Shown: piece by piece, positions 9,415 to 23,600 of the stretch
Layout: each line of letters starts with the position of its first letter
How positions within the stretch are numbered: position 1 is the first letter of the stretch
Source: Tepidamorphus gemmatus
GTDB taxonomy: Bacteria; Pseudomonadota; Alphaproteobacteria; Rhizobiales; Tepidamorphaceae
Length of the DNA stretch: 64,000 nucleotides
Assembly (NCBI RefSeq): GCF_004346195.1
Contig: NZ_SMAK01000001.1
Coordinates: 124,001-188,000, forward strand
Direction: 5' to 3'
Notes under the pieces: generated by a model
Told to the model about the DNA's origin: nothing
Databases searched by the model: none
The model's input: only the letters and a program-made list of their open reading frames with translations
Position numbers and translations under genes: made by a program

Positions 9415-10185
9415 TCAGGTCGCCATCGCCGCGAGTTCGTCGCGGTGCTTCTGCGGAAGATAGGCGACCAGCATTTCGCGGATCAGGGCGGGGCTCTTGG
9501 AGTCGCGGATCTGCAGGATTCCGTCGAGCACCAGCGTCTGATTGACCTCCTCTACCTTCGCCTTCAGCGCCAGCTTGTCGGCGATCGGCAGGGCGATCAG
9601 GTTGGCGATCAGGGCCCCGTAAAGCGTGGTCAGCAGCGCGATCGCCATGGCCGGGCCGATCGAGGAGGGATCGCCCATATTGGCGAGCATCTGGACCAGT
9701 CCGACGAGCGTGCCGATCATCCCGAAGGCGGGCGCGGAATCGCCGATCGCCTTGAAGATGCGCTGGCCCTCCTCGAGGCGTTCGAGGTTGAGGTCGCGCT
9801 CGCGCTCAAGCGATTCGCGGATGAACTCGGGGTCATAGCCATCGGCGATGTACTGCAGACCCTTCGCCAGGAATTCGTCCTCGGTCTCGGCGTTCTCGAG
9901 GCCGAGCGGGCCTTGCTTGCGGGCAATCTCGGCGAGCCTGGCAATCTCGTCGATCAGCTGGCGCGGTTCGGTCTTCTTGTGGGTGAAGGCGATGCGCCCG
10001 CCGAGCGCCAGCGCCGAGGCGATGCCGGTGATCGGAAAGCGGATCATGGTCGCAGCCATCGCTCCGCCGACCACGATCAGAATTGAAGGAATGTCGACGA
10101 ACAGTCCGAAATCGCCGCCGACGAAGATGGCGGCGGCGACCACACCCGTGCCGAACAGGATGCCCAGTATCGTGGCGATATCCAT
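9415..10185 (-). CDS. motA: MotA/PomA-like stator ion-channel protein
   Basis: This 256-residue protein resembles the short MotA branch typified by sodium-type PomA. It begins MDIATILGILFG, has paired N-terminal helices, a cytoplasmic domain of about 100 residues with charged repeats (SLERERDLNLERLEEG), and two C-terminal helices with GMIGTLVGLVQML and PAMAIALLTTLYGALIANL. It would surround the MotB helix as a stator complex in the inner membrane. The next gene, 7 bp downstream, is the MotB-like partner. ATG 10185 is the first start in the frame. The coupling ion cannot be decided by eye. Confidence 0.87.
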   Translation of the reverse strand: MDIATILGILFGTGVVAAAIFVGGDFGLFVDIPSILIVVGGAMAATMIRFPITGIASALALGGRIAFTHKKTEPRQLIDEIARLAEIARKQGPLGLENAETEDEFLAKGLQYIADGYDPEFIRESLERERDLNLERLEEGQRIFKAIGDSAPAFGMIGTLVGLVQMLANMGDPSSIGPAMAIALLTTLYGALIANLIALPIADKLALKAKVEEVNQTLVLDGILQIRDSKSPALIREMLVAYLPQKHRDELAAMAT

Positions 10186-10287
10186 GCACGCCCTCGATGG
10201 CGGACACGGCGGTGCGTGTCGCCTGTGCGATTGCTGACGGGCGGATCGTAGCCGGGCTTTCTAAGGAAACGCTAAACGCGAACCACC

Positions 10288-11301
10288 TCAGGCGACGCCG
10301 GCGCGCAGCAGATCATGCACGTGGACGATGCCGACCGGGCGGCCGTCCTCGACCACGAACAGCGCGGTGAAGGGCCGCTCCCGCATGTTCATGATCGCCA
10401 GCGCCTCGGACGCCAGGATGTCGGGCCCCACGGTTGTCGGCTGCACCGTCATGATGTCCCGTGCCCGCAATTCGAGGAGGTCACGGCTCATGTGGCGGCG
10501 CAGGTCGCCGTCGGTGATGATGCCGGCCAGACGCCCGTCGGAGTCGACGATGCCGAGGCAGCCGAGACTCTTCTCGGTCATGACCACGATCGCGTCGGCC
10601 ATCGAGGTGTCGGGCGTGGCAATGGGCAGGCGATCGCCGGTATGCATCAGATCGCTGACCAGTGTCAGCTGGGCGCCCAGCTGGCCGCCGGGATGAAGCT
10701 GCCGAAACTGCTGGGCAGTGAAGCCGCGGCTGTCGAGCAGCGAGATTGCCAGCGCATCGCCGAGCGCAAGCTGCATCAGGGTCGAGGTGGTCGGTGCCAG
10801 GCCGTGCGGACAGGCTTCCCGCGCGCGCGGCAGCGTCAGCACGACGTCGGCGGCCCGCGCCAGCGTCGAATCGCGATTCGAGGTGATCGCCACCAGCGGC
10901 ACGCGGAAGCGCTTCGAATAGTCGACGATGGCCCGCAGCTCTGCCGTCTCGCCCGACCATGACAGGGCAATGACCACATCCTCGCCCGGCGTGATCATGC
11001 CGAGGTCGCCGTGGCTGGCTTCCGAGGGGTGGACGAAGAAGGCCGGCGTCCCGGTGGACGCCAACGTCGCGGCGAGCTTCTGGCCGACATGGCCGCTCTT
11101 GCCCATGCCAGTCACGATCACTCGGCCGCGCGCGGCGCGCAGCAGTTTCGCGGCGGCGGTGAAGTCCGCTCCGAGCCCGTTGCGCAGGGCCGCGAGAAGC
11201 TCGGCAAGACCGGCCTGCTCGACCTCGAGGGCGCGCAGGGCGGATTCCAGCAGCCGTGCGTCGGACGCGGGATGGGAGGCGAATGACTTCAGGGCGACCA
11301 T
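10288..11301 (-). CDS. kdsD: Arabinose-5-phosphate isomerase (KdsD/KpsF family)
   Basis: KdsD converts ribulose 5-phosphate to arabinose 5-phosphate, the first step to Kdo for lipopolysaccharide. The 337-residue product has an N-terminal SIS sugar-isomerase domain with GMGKSGH, the active-site region HPSEASHGDLG and PTTSTLMQLALGDALA, followed by two CBS domains from about residue 210 to the end. Length and architecture match the family. ATG 11301 is favoured by a strong GGAGG four bases upstream; the frame itself opens 20 codons earlier. The gene is divergent from the beta-barrel protein. Confidence 0.93.
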   Translation of the reverse strand: MVALKSFASHPASDARLLESALRALEVEQAGLAELLAALRNGLGADFTAAAKLLRAARGRVIVTGMGKSGHVGQKLAATLASTGTPAFFVHPSEASHGDLGMITPGEDVVIALSWSGETAELRAIVDYSKRFRVPLVAITSNRDSTLARAADVVLTLPRAREACPHGLAPTTSTLMQLALGDALAISLLDSRGFTAQQFRQLHPGGQLGAQLTLVSDLMHTGDRLPIATPDTSMADAIVVMTEKSLGCLGIVDSDGRLAGIITDGDLRRHMSRDLLELRARDIMTVQPTTVGPDILASEALAIMNMRERPFTALFVVEDGRPVGIVHVHDLLRAGVA

Positions 11302-11497
11302 GATCCTCCGGGGCCTCGCAAGTACATCGGCATCACAAGGCGCAACGCCATCGCATAGCACATTTCCGCTGCCGGGCGCAGGGGTGGCTTGGGGCGCGCG
11401 CTTAAGCTGCTGTTAACCATGATCTGCCTAGGCTCGTCACAGCTCCGAAAGGCCGCGCTGCAGCGTTCCCGGATCGACAGCACGGGGTTCGCGGTCC

Positions 11498-12883
11498 GTG
11501 ATCACCACCCGCTACTGGACATCTTCGGCCGCATTGTGGCTCGCGACCGCGGCCGCGCTGTGGGCGGTGCCGGCCCACGCCCAGCCGGCGCCCGAATTCG
11601 AGGCGGCGCTCAGGGGCGCAGCCGATGATGCGACGGTGACGGGTCTCGAGGCCGAGGCCGACGAGAATGCCTGGCTTGCCGACAGCGCGCTGGAAGGCAT
11701 CCCCGGTCCGCCGGTGCGCAGCCGGATCATCGAGGACGAGGATCCCTACGCCGCCCTCGGCATCCGGCTTGGCTCGCTGCTGCTCTATCCCTCGATCGAG
11801 GGCTATCTCGGCCATTCCAGCAACGTCTATTCGGAGACGATCGACCCGATGTCGGGCGGCTATTACCGGGTGGTGCCCGACCTGGTTCTCGAATCCGACT
11901 GGTCGCGGCATTTCCTGCGCGGACGCATCTCCGCCGATCACGAATCGTTCTTCGACCATCCGGGCGAGACGACCACGGCCTTCGATGCGGAGATCGAGAC
12001 GCGGGTCGACGTGACGTCGAAGGATCTCCTCGGCTTCCGGGCCGCCTATTCGATCACGCCGGAGAGCCGTGGCGACCCCAACGTGCCGCAGGCCGTGGTC
12101 AATCCGCCGGATTCGGAGCTCGCTGAGATCGAGGCTAGCTACAGCCACCGCTTCGGCCGGGTGGAAATGGCGATTCGCGGCGGCATTGCCCGATCCAGCT
12201 ATGACGATGCGGTGCTTGTCGACGGCACGGTGGTCGACAATTCCGACCGCAACTACCGCGAATACGCAGGCGCCCTGCGCACCAGCGTGGACATGGACGA
12301 GGGACGGCGCGCCGTCTTCGTCGAGGTTGGCGCCAATCGCCGCAAGTATGATCGCCGCTTCGACGACAACGGTATCGAGCGCGGTTCGCGCGGCTACGAC
12401 GTGCTCATCGGCGTCGCGTTCGAGCAGGGCGAGCCGCTTTCCGGGGAGGTCGGGATCGGCTACCAGAACCAGATTCAGGACAATCCGGGGCTGCCGGACA
12501 TTCGCGGCCTGATGATCCGCGGCTCGCTGGTCTGGCAACCGACGGCGCTGACCACCGTCACGCTCGACGGCTCGATCCTGCCGGAGGAGGCGACGCTCGA
12601 TCCGACCGCTTCGGGCGCCAGGGTCTACACAGTCGATCTCGGCGTGCGCCATGCGCTCAGGCGCAACCTGATCGTCTCGGCCGGGGCCGGCTACTCCGAA
12701 TCCCAGTACATCGGATCGGACCGGGTGGAGCGCGACTACGTCGTGACCGCCGGCCTCGAATACCTCGTCAGCCGCTGGCTGTCGTTCAAGCTGAAAGCCT
12801 CGCACAGCCGCTATGATTCCAACGTTCCAGGCGAGGACTACGACGAGACGCGGGTCGAGGCCGGCATGCGCCTGCAGCGATAG
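11498..12883 (+). CDS. Outer-membrane beta-barrel protein (BBP2-like)
   Basis: The 461-residue product has a signal peptide ending at AHA (26-28) and a long series of alternating aromatic/polar strands ending in RVEAGMRLQR, as expected for an outer-membrane barrel. The pattern resembles the 'putative beta-barrel porin 2' family often found near exopolysaccharide genes, but this is family recall, not a search. The start is GTG 11498 with no clear ribosome-binding site. Between kdsD and galU it could serve surface polysaccharide export or anchoring. It ends 5 bp from the convergent galU stop. Confidence 0.75.
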   Translation: MITTRYWTSSAALWLATAAALWAVPAHAQPAPEFEAALRGAADDATVTGLEAEADENAWLADSALEGIPGPPVRSRIIEDEDPYAALGIRLGSLLLYPSIEGYLGHSSNVYSETIDPMSGGYYRVVPDLVLESDWSRHFLRGRISADHESFFDHPGETTTAFDAEIETRVDVTSKDLLGFRAAYSITPESRGDPNVPQAVVNPPDSELAEIEASYSHRFGRVEMAIRGGIARSSYDDAVLVDGTVVDNSDRNYREYAGALRTSVDMDEGRRAVFVEVGANRRKYDRRFDDNGIERGSRGYDVLIGVAFEQGEPLSGEVGIGYQNQIQDNPGLPDIRGLMIRGSLVWQPTALTTVTLDGSILPEEATLDPTASGARVYTVDLGVRHALRRNLIVSAGAGYSESQYIGSDRVERDYVVTAGLEYLVSRWLSFKLKASHSRYDSNVPGEDYDETRVEAGMRLQR

Positions 12884-12888
12884 CAAGG

Positions 12889-13773
12889 CTATCGGGGAGG
12901 GGAGAGCAGTTCGGCGATCGAGGCGCGGAATTCCTCGGCGATGTCGGGCCGCGCCAGCGCGTAGGCGATGTTGGCAGTCAGGAAACCGATCTTCGAGCCG
13001 CAGTCGAAGGTGCGGCCGGCAAAGCGGTATCCGTGGAAGGGCCGGGTTTCCATCAGGCGGATCATCGCGTCGGTGATCTGGATCTCGTCGCCGGCACCGC
13101 GTTCCTGCCGCGCGAGGATCGGGAAGATCTCCGGTTCGAGGATGTAGCGTCCGGTAATGATGAGATTGGAGGGTGCGGCTTCCGGTTTCGGCTTCTCGAC
13201 CATCGCGCTGATGGTGAAGGTGCGCGGGCCCCGATCCTCACCGACGCCGACGACGCCATAGCTGCCGACCTTGCGGGGATCGATCTCCTCGACCGCGATC
13301 AGGTTGCCACCGCCAAGATCCTCCCAGGCATCGACCATCTGCTTCAGGCAACCCGGCTCGGCCTGGATCAGCACGTCCGGCAGCAGCAGTGCGAACGGCT
13401 CGTCACCGATCAGGTCGCGGGCGCACAGCACGGCGTGACCGAGTCCGAGCGGCGCCTGCTGGCGCGTAAAGCTCGTCGTTCCCGGTCCGGGGAGGTCGGC
13501 CTCGAGCTCGCGCAGCTCACGTGTCTTGCCACGCGATCGCAGCGTCATCTCGAGCTCGACCTGCTTGTCGAAGTGGTCCTCGATGACTCCCTTGTTGCGT
13601 CCGGTGACGAAGACGAAATGCTCGATGCCGGCAGCGCGCGCCTCGTCGACGACGTGCTGGATCAGCGGGCGGTCGACGACGGTGAGCATCTCCTTGGGCA
13701 TGGCCTTGGTCGCCGGCAGGAACCTGGTCCCGAGCCCGGCGACAGGAAATACTGCCTTTCTGATCTTCCGCAT
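12889..13773 (-). CDS. galU: UTP-glucose-1-phosphate uridylyltransferase
   Basis: GalU makes UDP-glucose, the donor for exopolysaccharide, LPS core and osmoregulated glucans. The 294-residue product begins MRKIRKAVFPVAGLGTRF, with the nucleotide-binding GLGTRFLPATKAMPKEM near residues 14-30, and the downstream DEIQITDAM stretch typical of bacterial GalU. Length is normal. ATG 13773 is the first start. It is divergent from galE, with only 109 bp between them that must hold both promoters; together they supply UDP-glucose and UDP-galactose. Confidence 0.95.
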   Translation of the reverse strand: MRKIRKAVFPVAGLGTRFLPATKAMPKEMLTVVDRPLIQHVVDEARAAGIEHFVFVTGRNKGVIEDHFDKQVELEMTLRSRGKTRELRELEADLPGPGTTSFTRQQAPLGLGHAVLCARDLIGDEPFALLLPDVLIQAEPGCLKQMVDAWEDLGGGNLIAVEEIDPRKVGSYGVVGVGEDRGPRTFTISAMVEKPKPEAAPSNLIITGRYILEPEIFPILARQERGAGDEIQITDAMIRLMETRPFHGYRFAGRTFDCGSKIGFLTANIAYALARPDIAEEFRASIAELLSPPR

Positions 13774-13882
13774 GTATCGACTGGCGTCCCTGACAAATGT
13801 GATCTGCGAGGCAGCCGGTTACACCACATAAAGGCATTTGGGCCAATAGTGCGAGCAGCGTTGCTGCAAGAGGCGAGGGACG

Positions 13883-14875
13883 ATGTCGGTTCTGGTCACG
13901 GGCGGCGCCGGCTATATCGGCAGCCACATGGTTCTGGCGCTTCTCGACCGAGGCGATGACGAGGTCGTGGTCGTCGACAACCTCTCGACCGGGTTCCGGT
14001 GGGCGGTGGCAGCGCCCGCCGAGCTGGTGGTGGCGGACGTCGGCGACATCGAGGCGATGATGCGACTGATCGAGCGGCGGTCCGTCGACGCCATCATCCA
14101 TTTCGCCGGGTCGATCGTCGTGCCGGACTCCGTCGTCGACCCGCTCGGCTATTACCTCAACAACACGGTCAAGTCGCGGGCGCTGATCGAGGCGGCGGTG
14201 CGCTGCGGGGTCGAGCACTTCATCTTCTCCTCGACGGCCGCGGTCTATGGGATGCCGGAGGTCAACCCCGTCGGCGAGGCGGCCCATCTGGCGCCGATCT
14301 CGCCATATGGCAGCTCCAAGCTGATGACCGAGACGATGCTGAAGGATGCTGCCGTCGCGCATCCGCTGCGCTATGTGGCGTTGCGCTACTTCAATGTTGC
14401 GGGGGCGGATCCGGCCGGTCGCTCCGGGCAGTCGACACCGCGGGCAACGCATCTCATCAAGGTCGCCTGCGAAGCCGCGCTCGGCAAGCGGCCGCGGCTC
14501 GAGGTGTTCGGGACCGACTATCCGACCCCGGACGGCACCTGCATCCGCGACTATATCCACGTGAGCGACCTTGCCAGGGCTCATCTATTGGCGCTGGACC
14601 GGTTGAGGGCCGGCGCCGGCAGCATGGTGCTCAACTGCGGCTACGGGCGCGGCTACTCGGTGCTCGAGGTGATCGATGCGGTGAGGCGGGTCTCTGGCGT
14701 CGATTTCACCGTAGATCATGCCGCGCGGCGGCCCGGCGATCCGGCGGCCCTGGTCGCCGCGGCGGACCTGATCCGGTCCGAACTCGGCTGGCGGGCTGAG
14801 CGCGACGAACTCGACGTGATCGTGGCGGATGCGCTTGCCTGGGAGCGATCGCTGTCCGGGCGCCTCTCCGCCTGA
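13883..14875 (+). CDS. galE: UDP-glucose 4-epimerase
   Basis: GalE interconverts UDP-glucose and UDP-galactose using bound NAD. The 330-residue protein shows the Rossmann motif GGAGYIGSH (7-15), the catalytic SST (116-118) and YGSSK (Tyr142, Lys146), and the sugar-binding RYFNVAGADP region. Start ATG 13883 has a GAGGGA site. The divergent galU supplies its substrate. Length matches the family. Confidence 0.93.
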   Translation: MSVLVTGGAGYIGSHMVLALLDRGDDEVVVVDNLSTGFRWAVAAPAELVVADVGDIEAMMRLIERRSVDAIIHFAGSIVVPDSVVDPLGYYLNNTVKSRALIEAAVRCGVEHFIFSSTAAVYGMPEVNPVGEAAHLAPISPYGSSKLMTETMLKDAAVAHPLRYVALRYFNVAGADPAGRSGQSTPRATHLIKVACEAALGKRPRLEVFGTDYPTPDGTCIRDYIHVSDLARAHLLALDRLRAGAGSMVLNCGYGRGYSVLEVIDAVRRVSGVDFTVDHAARRPGDPAALVAAADLIRSELGWRAERDELDVIVADALAWERSLSGRLSA

Positions 14876-15000
14876 GCCCCGCACGCGGCGCCGCGAGGGT
14901 TTCCTGCCGGACGCAGCGCCGCTATTCTGCAAGCCACGTCGACGCACGTGCGATCCGCCCGGCGACGACGGTCACCGTCTACGGCGCCACGAGGTTGCCG

Positions 15001-16314
15001 ATGCGCCTTGCCCTTGCCGCTCTTGTGATCGCCACCGCGCTGGCGGCTCTCGCCCCGGTCGCGAGCGGGACGGCCCATGCCGAGGGCGTGCCGATGGCGC
15101 AGAACAGGGATCCGATCGGTTCGTTCTTTCGATCGCTGTTCGGCGGACTGACGCGTCAGGCGCCGAGCCGCCAGCTGCCGCAGCAGCAGTCCAACCAGCC
15201 GCCGGCCGGGGAGCATCCGGGCAGTGCAGCCTCCCAGCCGCGCGCACCGAAGATCGTGTCCGTGCAGAAGGACCCCGATGCCAAGCGCGTGGTCGTGTTC
15301 GGTGACTTCTTCGCCAGCGGGCTGCAGTCCGGTCTCGATGACGCCTTCATCGAATCGAGCGCGGTACGCATCGAGGGGCAGAGCAACCCCAGTTCGGGCC
15401 TGGTGCGCCGCGACCATTTCGACTGGCCGGCGGCGATCCGCGCCTGGCTGAACGATCCCGAGAAGTCGATCGACGTTGCGGTCGTGTTGATCGGCGGCAA
15501 CGACCGCCAGGCACTGCGCGATTCCTCAGGTGAGCACGCGCCCCGCAGCGAGCGCTGGCGCGAGCTCTATGTCGAGCGGGTTGACGAGGTGATGAAGCTG
15601 TTCGTTGACCGCAAGATACCCCTCTACTGGGTGTCGCTGCCGCCGGTGGCGTCGGCCCAGCTCAGCCAGGACTACGGCTATTTCAACGACATCTACCGCG
15701 AGCGCGCCTATCGTTACGGCGTCGAGTTCATCGACATCTGGAACAGCTTCGTCGACGAAAACGGGCGCTACACAGCGGTGGGGCCGGACGTCAACGGCGA
15801 ACAGAGGCAGCTGCGCGCCGAGGATGGCCTGCACCTGACGGGACCCGGCAACCGCAAGCTGGCGCATTTCGTCGCGCGGGCGATCCGCCGCGACTTCGGC
15901 CGAGACGGTGGTCTGTTCCTGGCGCTGCCGCAAGGGCAGGCAGGTCCGCAGCCATTCTTGCCGGGCGACGAGCTGCTGCGCACCGGGATCGGCGACGTCG
16001 TGCCGCTGAACGGCCTGCAGGGAACCGGCGTCTCGCTCGCCGGCGGTTCCGAGCCATCACCCAAGCCACCTGAGGAGTCCGCCTACTATCGCGTGCTGGT
16101 GGTCGGCGACATCCCGCAGGCGAGACCCGGCGGTGCCGGCGATTTCACCTGGCGGGAGGGGCGGCGCCAACCGGCCCTTGTCGCACCGCAGGCCGCCCCC
16201 TCGAACGATTTCGAGCTGACGCCCTACGACTATTTTCCCGGACGGGCCGCGCCGCCGGTCGCTGTCGAGCGCGCCTCCGATGCAGGCGGTGTCCTGTCGA
16301 CCGGAGGAGGCTGA
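15001..16314 (+). CDS. DUF459/SGNH-like periplasmic protein, nucleophile Ser not conserved
   Basis: The 437-residue product has a signal peptide (about 1-27), a Gln/Pro-rich linker (55-80) and an SGNH-like domain of about 220 residues, then a Pro-rich tail. SGNH blocks are partly visible: GGND (165-168) and DGLH (275-278) match blocks III and V. Block I reads VVVFGDFF (97-104), so the usual GDS nucleophile serine is phenylalanine. It may bind or modify surface glycans rather than act as a classic esterase, or may use the nearby S106. ATG 15001 follows GAGG by 7 bp; TTG 14995 is the alternative. It lies 125 bp after galE. Confidence 0.72.
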   Translation: MRLALAALVIATALAALAPVASGTAHAEGVPMAQNRDPIGSFFRSLFGGLTRQAPSRQLPQQQSNQPPAGEHPGSAASQPRAPKIVSVQKDPDAKRVVVFGDFFASGLQSGLDDAFIESSAVRIEGQSNPSSGLVRRDHFDWPAAIRAWLNDPEKSIDVAVVLIGGNDRQALRDSSGEHAPRSERWRELYVERVDEVMKLFVDRKIPLYWVSLPPVASAQLSQDYGYFNDIYRERAYRYGVEFIDIWNSFVDENGRYTAVGPDVNGEQRQLRAEDGLHLTGPGNRKLAHFVARAIRRDFGRDGGLFLALPQGQAGPQPFLPGDELLRTGIGDVVPLNGLQGTGVSLAGGSEPSPKPPEESAYYRVLVVGDIPQARPGGAGDFTWREGRRQPALVAPQAAPSNDFELTPYDYFPGRAAPPVAVERASDAGGVLSTGGG

Positions 16315-16642
16315 GCCCGGCCCGGGGGCTGCAATGCGGCACTGCCGCGGGATCCCGATCGCGTCGTACGGGCGTCGGAGCCAGCAAGCCGATGCAACCG
16401 TCACCGCCATCGACCCGTCAACACACATCAACCCGTCAACACAAGGGCTGATCCGGGATCGGTAGGGTCGCCGCATCCGCGTTGGCGCTCGCGGCGTTCC
16501 ATTCCCGGTAGGCGCTCCGATTACCGCCCTGCGGCTTCACCTGCGCCGTGGATGACGGCTGCCTGTGCCGGAGCCGCCGGACCCCGACGGCGGCGGTGGC
16601 GCGTTGACGGGGATGGCCCCCGGACGGATCGACCCGGTACGG
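16315..16642. other. Intergenic region with a 13-bp direct repeat
   Basis: This 328-bp stretch between the DUF459 gene and the convergent gltD holds no convincing gene. The only structure noted is a direct repeat of ACCCGTCAACACA at 16413-16425 and 16431-16443, one repeat every 18 bp. A GC hairpin (GCCGCC/GGCGGC) near 16573-16594 could end gltD transcription but has no T run. Confidence 0.5.
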
Positions 16643-18067
16643 CTATCGCGGCAGGCTTGTCTCGCCCATCAGCGACTCGTCGATCGCGGCGGCGGCCTGG
16701 CGGCCTTCGCGGATTGCCCAGACGACGAGGGACTGGCCGCGCCGCATGTCGCCCGCCGCCCAGACATTGGGCAGGGAGGTGAGGTAGCTCACGGTATCGG
16801 CGCTGACATTGCCGCGTGCATCGAGCGCAGGTCCGAGCTCCTCCACCAGACCCTCATGCACCGGACGGGCAAAACCGATGGCGATCAACACAAGGTCGGC
16901 CTTGATGTAGAAGTCCGTCCCTTCGATCGGCCGGCGCTTGTCGTCGACACGCATGCAATGGACGCGGCGGATGTGCCCCTTGTGACCTTCCAGGCCGATG
17001 GTGGCGGCGGAGAATTCACGTTCGGCGCCCTCGGCCTGGCTCGAAGAGGTCCGGAACTTGGTCGGCCAGTAGGGCCATACCAGCAGCTTGTCCTCCTTCC
17101 TTGGCGGGATCGGCCGGATGTCGAGCTGCGTCACAGACACGGCGCCCTGGCGAAAGGCGGTGCCGATACAGTCGGAGGCGGTGTCGCCGCCGCCGATGAC
17201 GACGACATGCTTGCCGCCGGCCAGGATCGGTGCCTCGCGGCTGATGTCCTCGCCGCCGATCCGGCGATTCTGCTGGACGAGATAGGGCATGGCAAAGTGC
17301 ACGCCCTCAAGGTCCATGCCTGGCAGGGCCGGGTCGCGCGGATGTTCAGCCCCGCAGGCGAGCAGCACGGCGTCGTGGCCATCGACCAGCTGCCGGGCAG
17401 GAATATCGACACCGATATTGGCGCCGTAGTGGAACACCACACCCTCCGCCTCCATCTGGGCGACGCGCAGGTCGATATGGTGCTTCTCCATCTTGAAGTC
17501 GGGAATGCCATAGCGCAGCAGGCCGCCGGCCTTCGGCTCGCGCTCGTAGACGTGAACCTCGTGGCCGGCGCGGGCAAGCTGCTGGGCCGCCGCCAGCCCG
17601 GCCGGGCCGGAGCCGACGATGGCGACCCTCTTGCCGGTCTTGCGGGCGGGCGGCTGCGGGCGGACCCAGCCCGATGCGAAGGCGCGATCGGCGATCGCCT
17701 GCTCGATCGACTTGATGGATACCGGGATGTCCTCGAGGTTGAGTGTGCAGGCTTCCTCGCAGGGCGCCGGGCAGATGCGCCCCGTCACCTCCGGGAAGTT
17801 GTTGGTCGAGTGCAGGTTGCGCGCCGCCTCCTGCCAGTCGCCGTGATAGACGAGATCGTTCCAGTCGGGGATCTGGTTGTTGACCGGGCAGCCATGTGGT
17901 CCGTGGCAGAACGGGATGCCGCAGTCCATGCAGCGGGCCGCCTGGCGCCGCACCTCGCTCTCGCTCAGCGGGATGACGAACTCGCGGAAGTGGCGGATGC
18001 GGTCGGAGGCCGGCTGGTACTTCTGGTCCTGCCGGTCAATTTCGAGGAAGCCTGTCACCTTGCCCAT
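16643..18067 (-). CDS. gltD: Glutamate synthase small subunit
   Basis: GltD is the FAD/NADPH subunit passing electrons to GltB for conversion of glutamine and 2-oxoglutarate to two glutamates. The 474-residue product has the N-terminal cysteine cluster CMDCGIPFC...C (Cys46, 49, 54, 60) and a second set (CPAPCEEAC) for 4Fe-4S centres, then the GSGPAGL FAD-binding and [13 protein letters not shown]-binding motifs. Length is normal. It starts 10 bp after the gltB stop, so the two are co-transcribed as gltB-gltD. Confidence 0.95.
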   Translation of the reverse strand: MGKVTGFLEIDRQDQKYQPASDRIRHFREFVIPLSESEVRRQAARCMDCGIPFCHGPHGCPVNNQIPDWNDLVYHGDWQEAARNLHSTNNFPEVTGRICPAPCEEACTLNLEDIPVSIKSIEQAIADRAFASGWVRPQPPARKTGKRVAIVGSGPAGLAAAQQLARAGHEVHVYEREPKAGGLLRYGIPDFKMEKHHIDLRVAQMEAEGVVFHYGANIGVDIPARQLVDGHDAVLLACGAEHPRDPALPGMDLEGVHFAMPYLVQQNRRIGGEDISREAPILAGGKHVVVIGGGDTASDCIGTAFRQGAVSVTQLDIRPIPPRKEDKLLVWPYWPTKFRTSSSQAEGAEREFSAATIGLEGHKGHIRRVHCMRVDDKRRPIEGTDFYIKADLVLIAIGFARPVHEGLVEELGPALDARGNVSADTVSYLTSLPNVWAAGDMRRGQSLVVWAIREGRQAAAAIDESLMGETSLPR

Positions 18068-18077
18068 CGGATCCTCC

Positions 18078-22763
<4,686 letters not shown>

Positions 22764-23004
22764 GTCGTCGCTCCCCTGTATCTGCGCCGCCGGCCGATCC
22801 CGGTCCGGCGCATCCGTCTCCCGGCTGACCGGCGCTGCCGCCGATCGACCCCGGATCGGTTGTCAATTTGCCGATAGGCCCGGCCAGAGTGCCGAGGCAG
22901 CCGTCGCATCGAGGCGCCGGACATGCCACCAGGCCACCGGACGCCACCTCCCGACATTATCCTTGCCCGCGCTCCGCCACCAAGGCTCGACGCGGAATTG
23001 GGTC

Positions 23005-23032
23005 AGTATAGCTGTCCTATCTCTCGGGGCAA
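23005..23032 (-). promoter_or_regulatory. Candidate sigma-70 promoter for gltBD
   Basis: On the minus strand TTGCCC (23032-23027) and TATACT (23010-23005) are separated by 16 bp. The implied transcript has a leader of about 235 nt before gltB, long enough to hold regulation. The same TTGCCC-16-TATAnn form occurs before the oxidase/pnt genes in this window. Confidence 0.45.
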
Positions 23033-23173
23033 AATGCCAGATTTGGACGAAAGCCGCAAGGCCGTCCAAGACCGATTGTTTCGCAGGATAGCGCGCCAGC
23101 GACACATCCGGAAATTCCGGGCCGCGAATCGATCAACGGGGCTTCACGGAAATGCCAGGAATGTCGGGTTGCC

Positions 23174-23200
23174 GTAACGGCGTCTTGATTTGGGGTTGAA
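23174..23200 (+). promoter_or_regulatory. Possible ECF-sigma promoter before the bufferin operon
   Basis: GTAACG (23174-23179) is followed after 17 bp by TGAA (23197-23200), close to the GTAACC-16-CGAA form that I recall for the Caulobacter SigF regulon, which includes homologous operons. The match has a changed base in each box and 1 bp of extra spacing, so it is weak. The rest of the 501-bp gap between gltB and this operon (22764-23264) holds the gltB promoter candidate and no gene. Confidence 0.25.
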
Positions 23201-23264
23201 GCGCGAGAAAAGCGAAAGTCGCGCTGCGATCACCAGCCGATCGCACGTCAATGGGAGTGAGAGC

Positions 23265-23570
23265 ATGAAGCCTGCCAAGACCCTGTCCATGGCGAGTGCT
23301 GCCGCAGTCGCCGGCGCCTTCGCCGTTGCGGTGACGGCGCTCGCCGCCACGACGGCTGCCGCCCAGGAGCGCGAGAAGTGCTTCGGGGTGGCGCTCAAGG
23401 GGCAGAACGACTGTGCCGCGGGTCCGGGGACCACCTGCGCCGGCACCTCCAAGGTCGACTATCAGGGCAATGCCTGGAAACTGGTGCCCAAGGGGACCTG
23501 CGAGACGATGGTGCTGCCGGACGGCCGCCAGGGCAGCCTCGAGCCGCTGTCTCGCGATCTGCCGAGCTAA
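23265..23570 (+). CDS. bufA: DUF2282 bufferin-type RiPP precursor (BufA-like)
   Basis: The 101-residue product has a signal peptide (1-33, AATTAAAQ end) and a short mature part with four cysteines (C39, C50, C58, C79) in the DUF2282 pattern [14 protein letters not shown]...TTC...PKGTC. In the bufferin family these cysteines are modified by a DUF692 multinuclear iron oxidase and the secreted peptide binds copper or related metals. ATG 23265 follows GGGAG by 7 bp. The modifying-enzyme gene starts 30 bp downstream, then its partner and a DoxX-like protein, the complete canonical order. Modification itself is inferred from homology. Confidence 0.88.
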   Translation: MKPAKTLSMASAAAVAGAFAVAVTALAATTAAAQEREKCFGVALKGQNDCAAGPGTTCAGTSKVDYQGNAWKLVPKGTCETMVLPDGRQGSLEPLSRDLPS

Positions 23571-23600
23571 GGCACGGCCGCAGCCGGACAGCGTGGGAGA

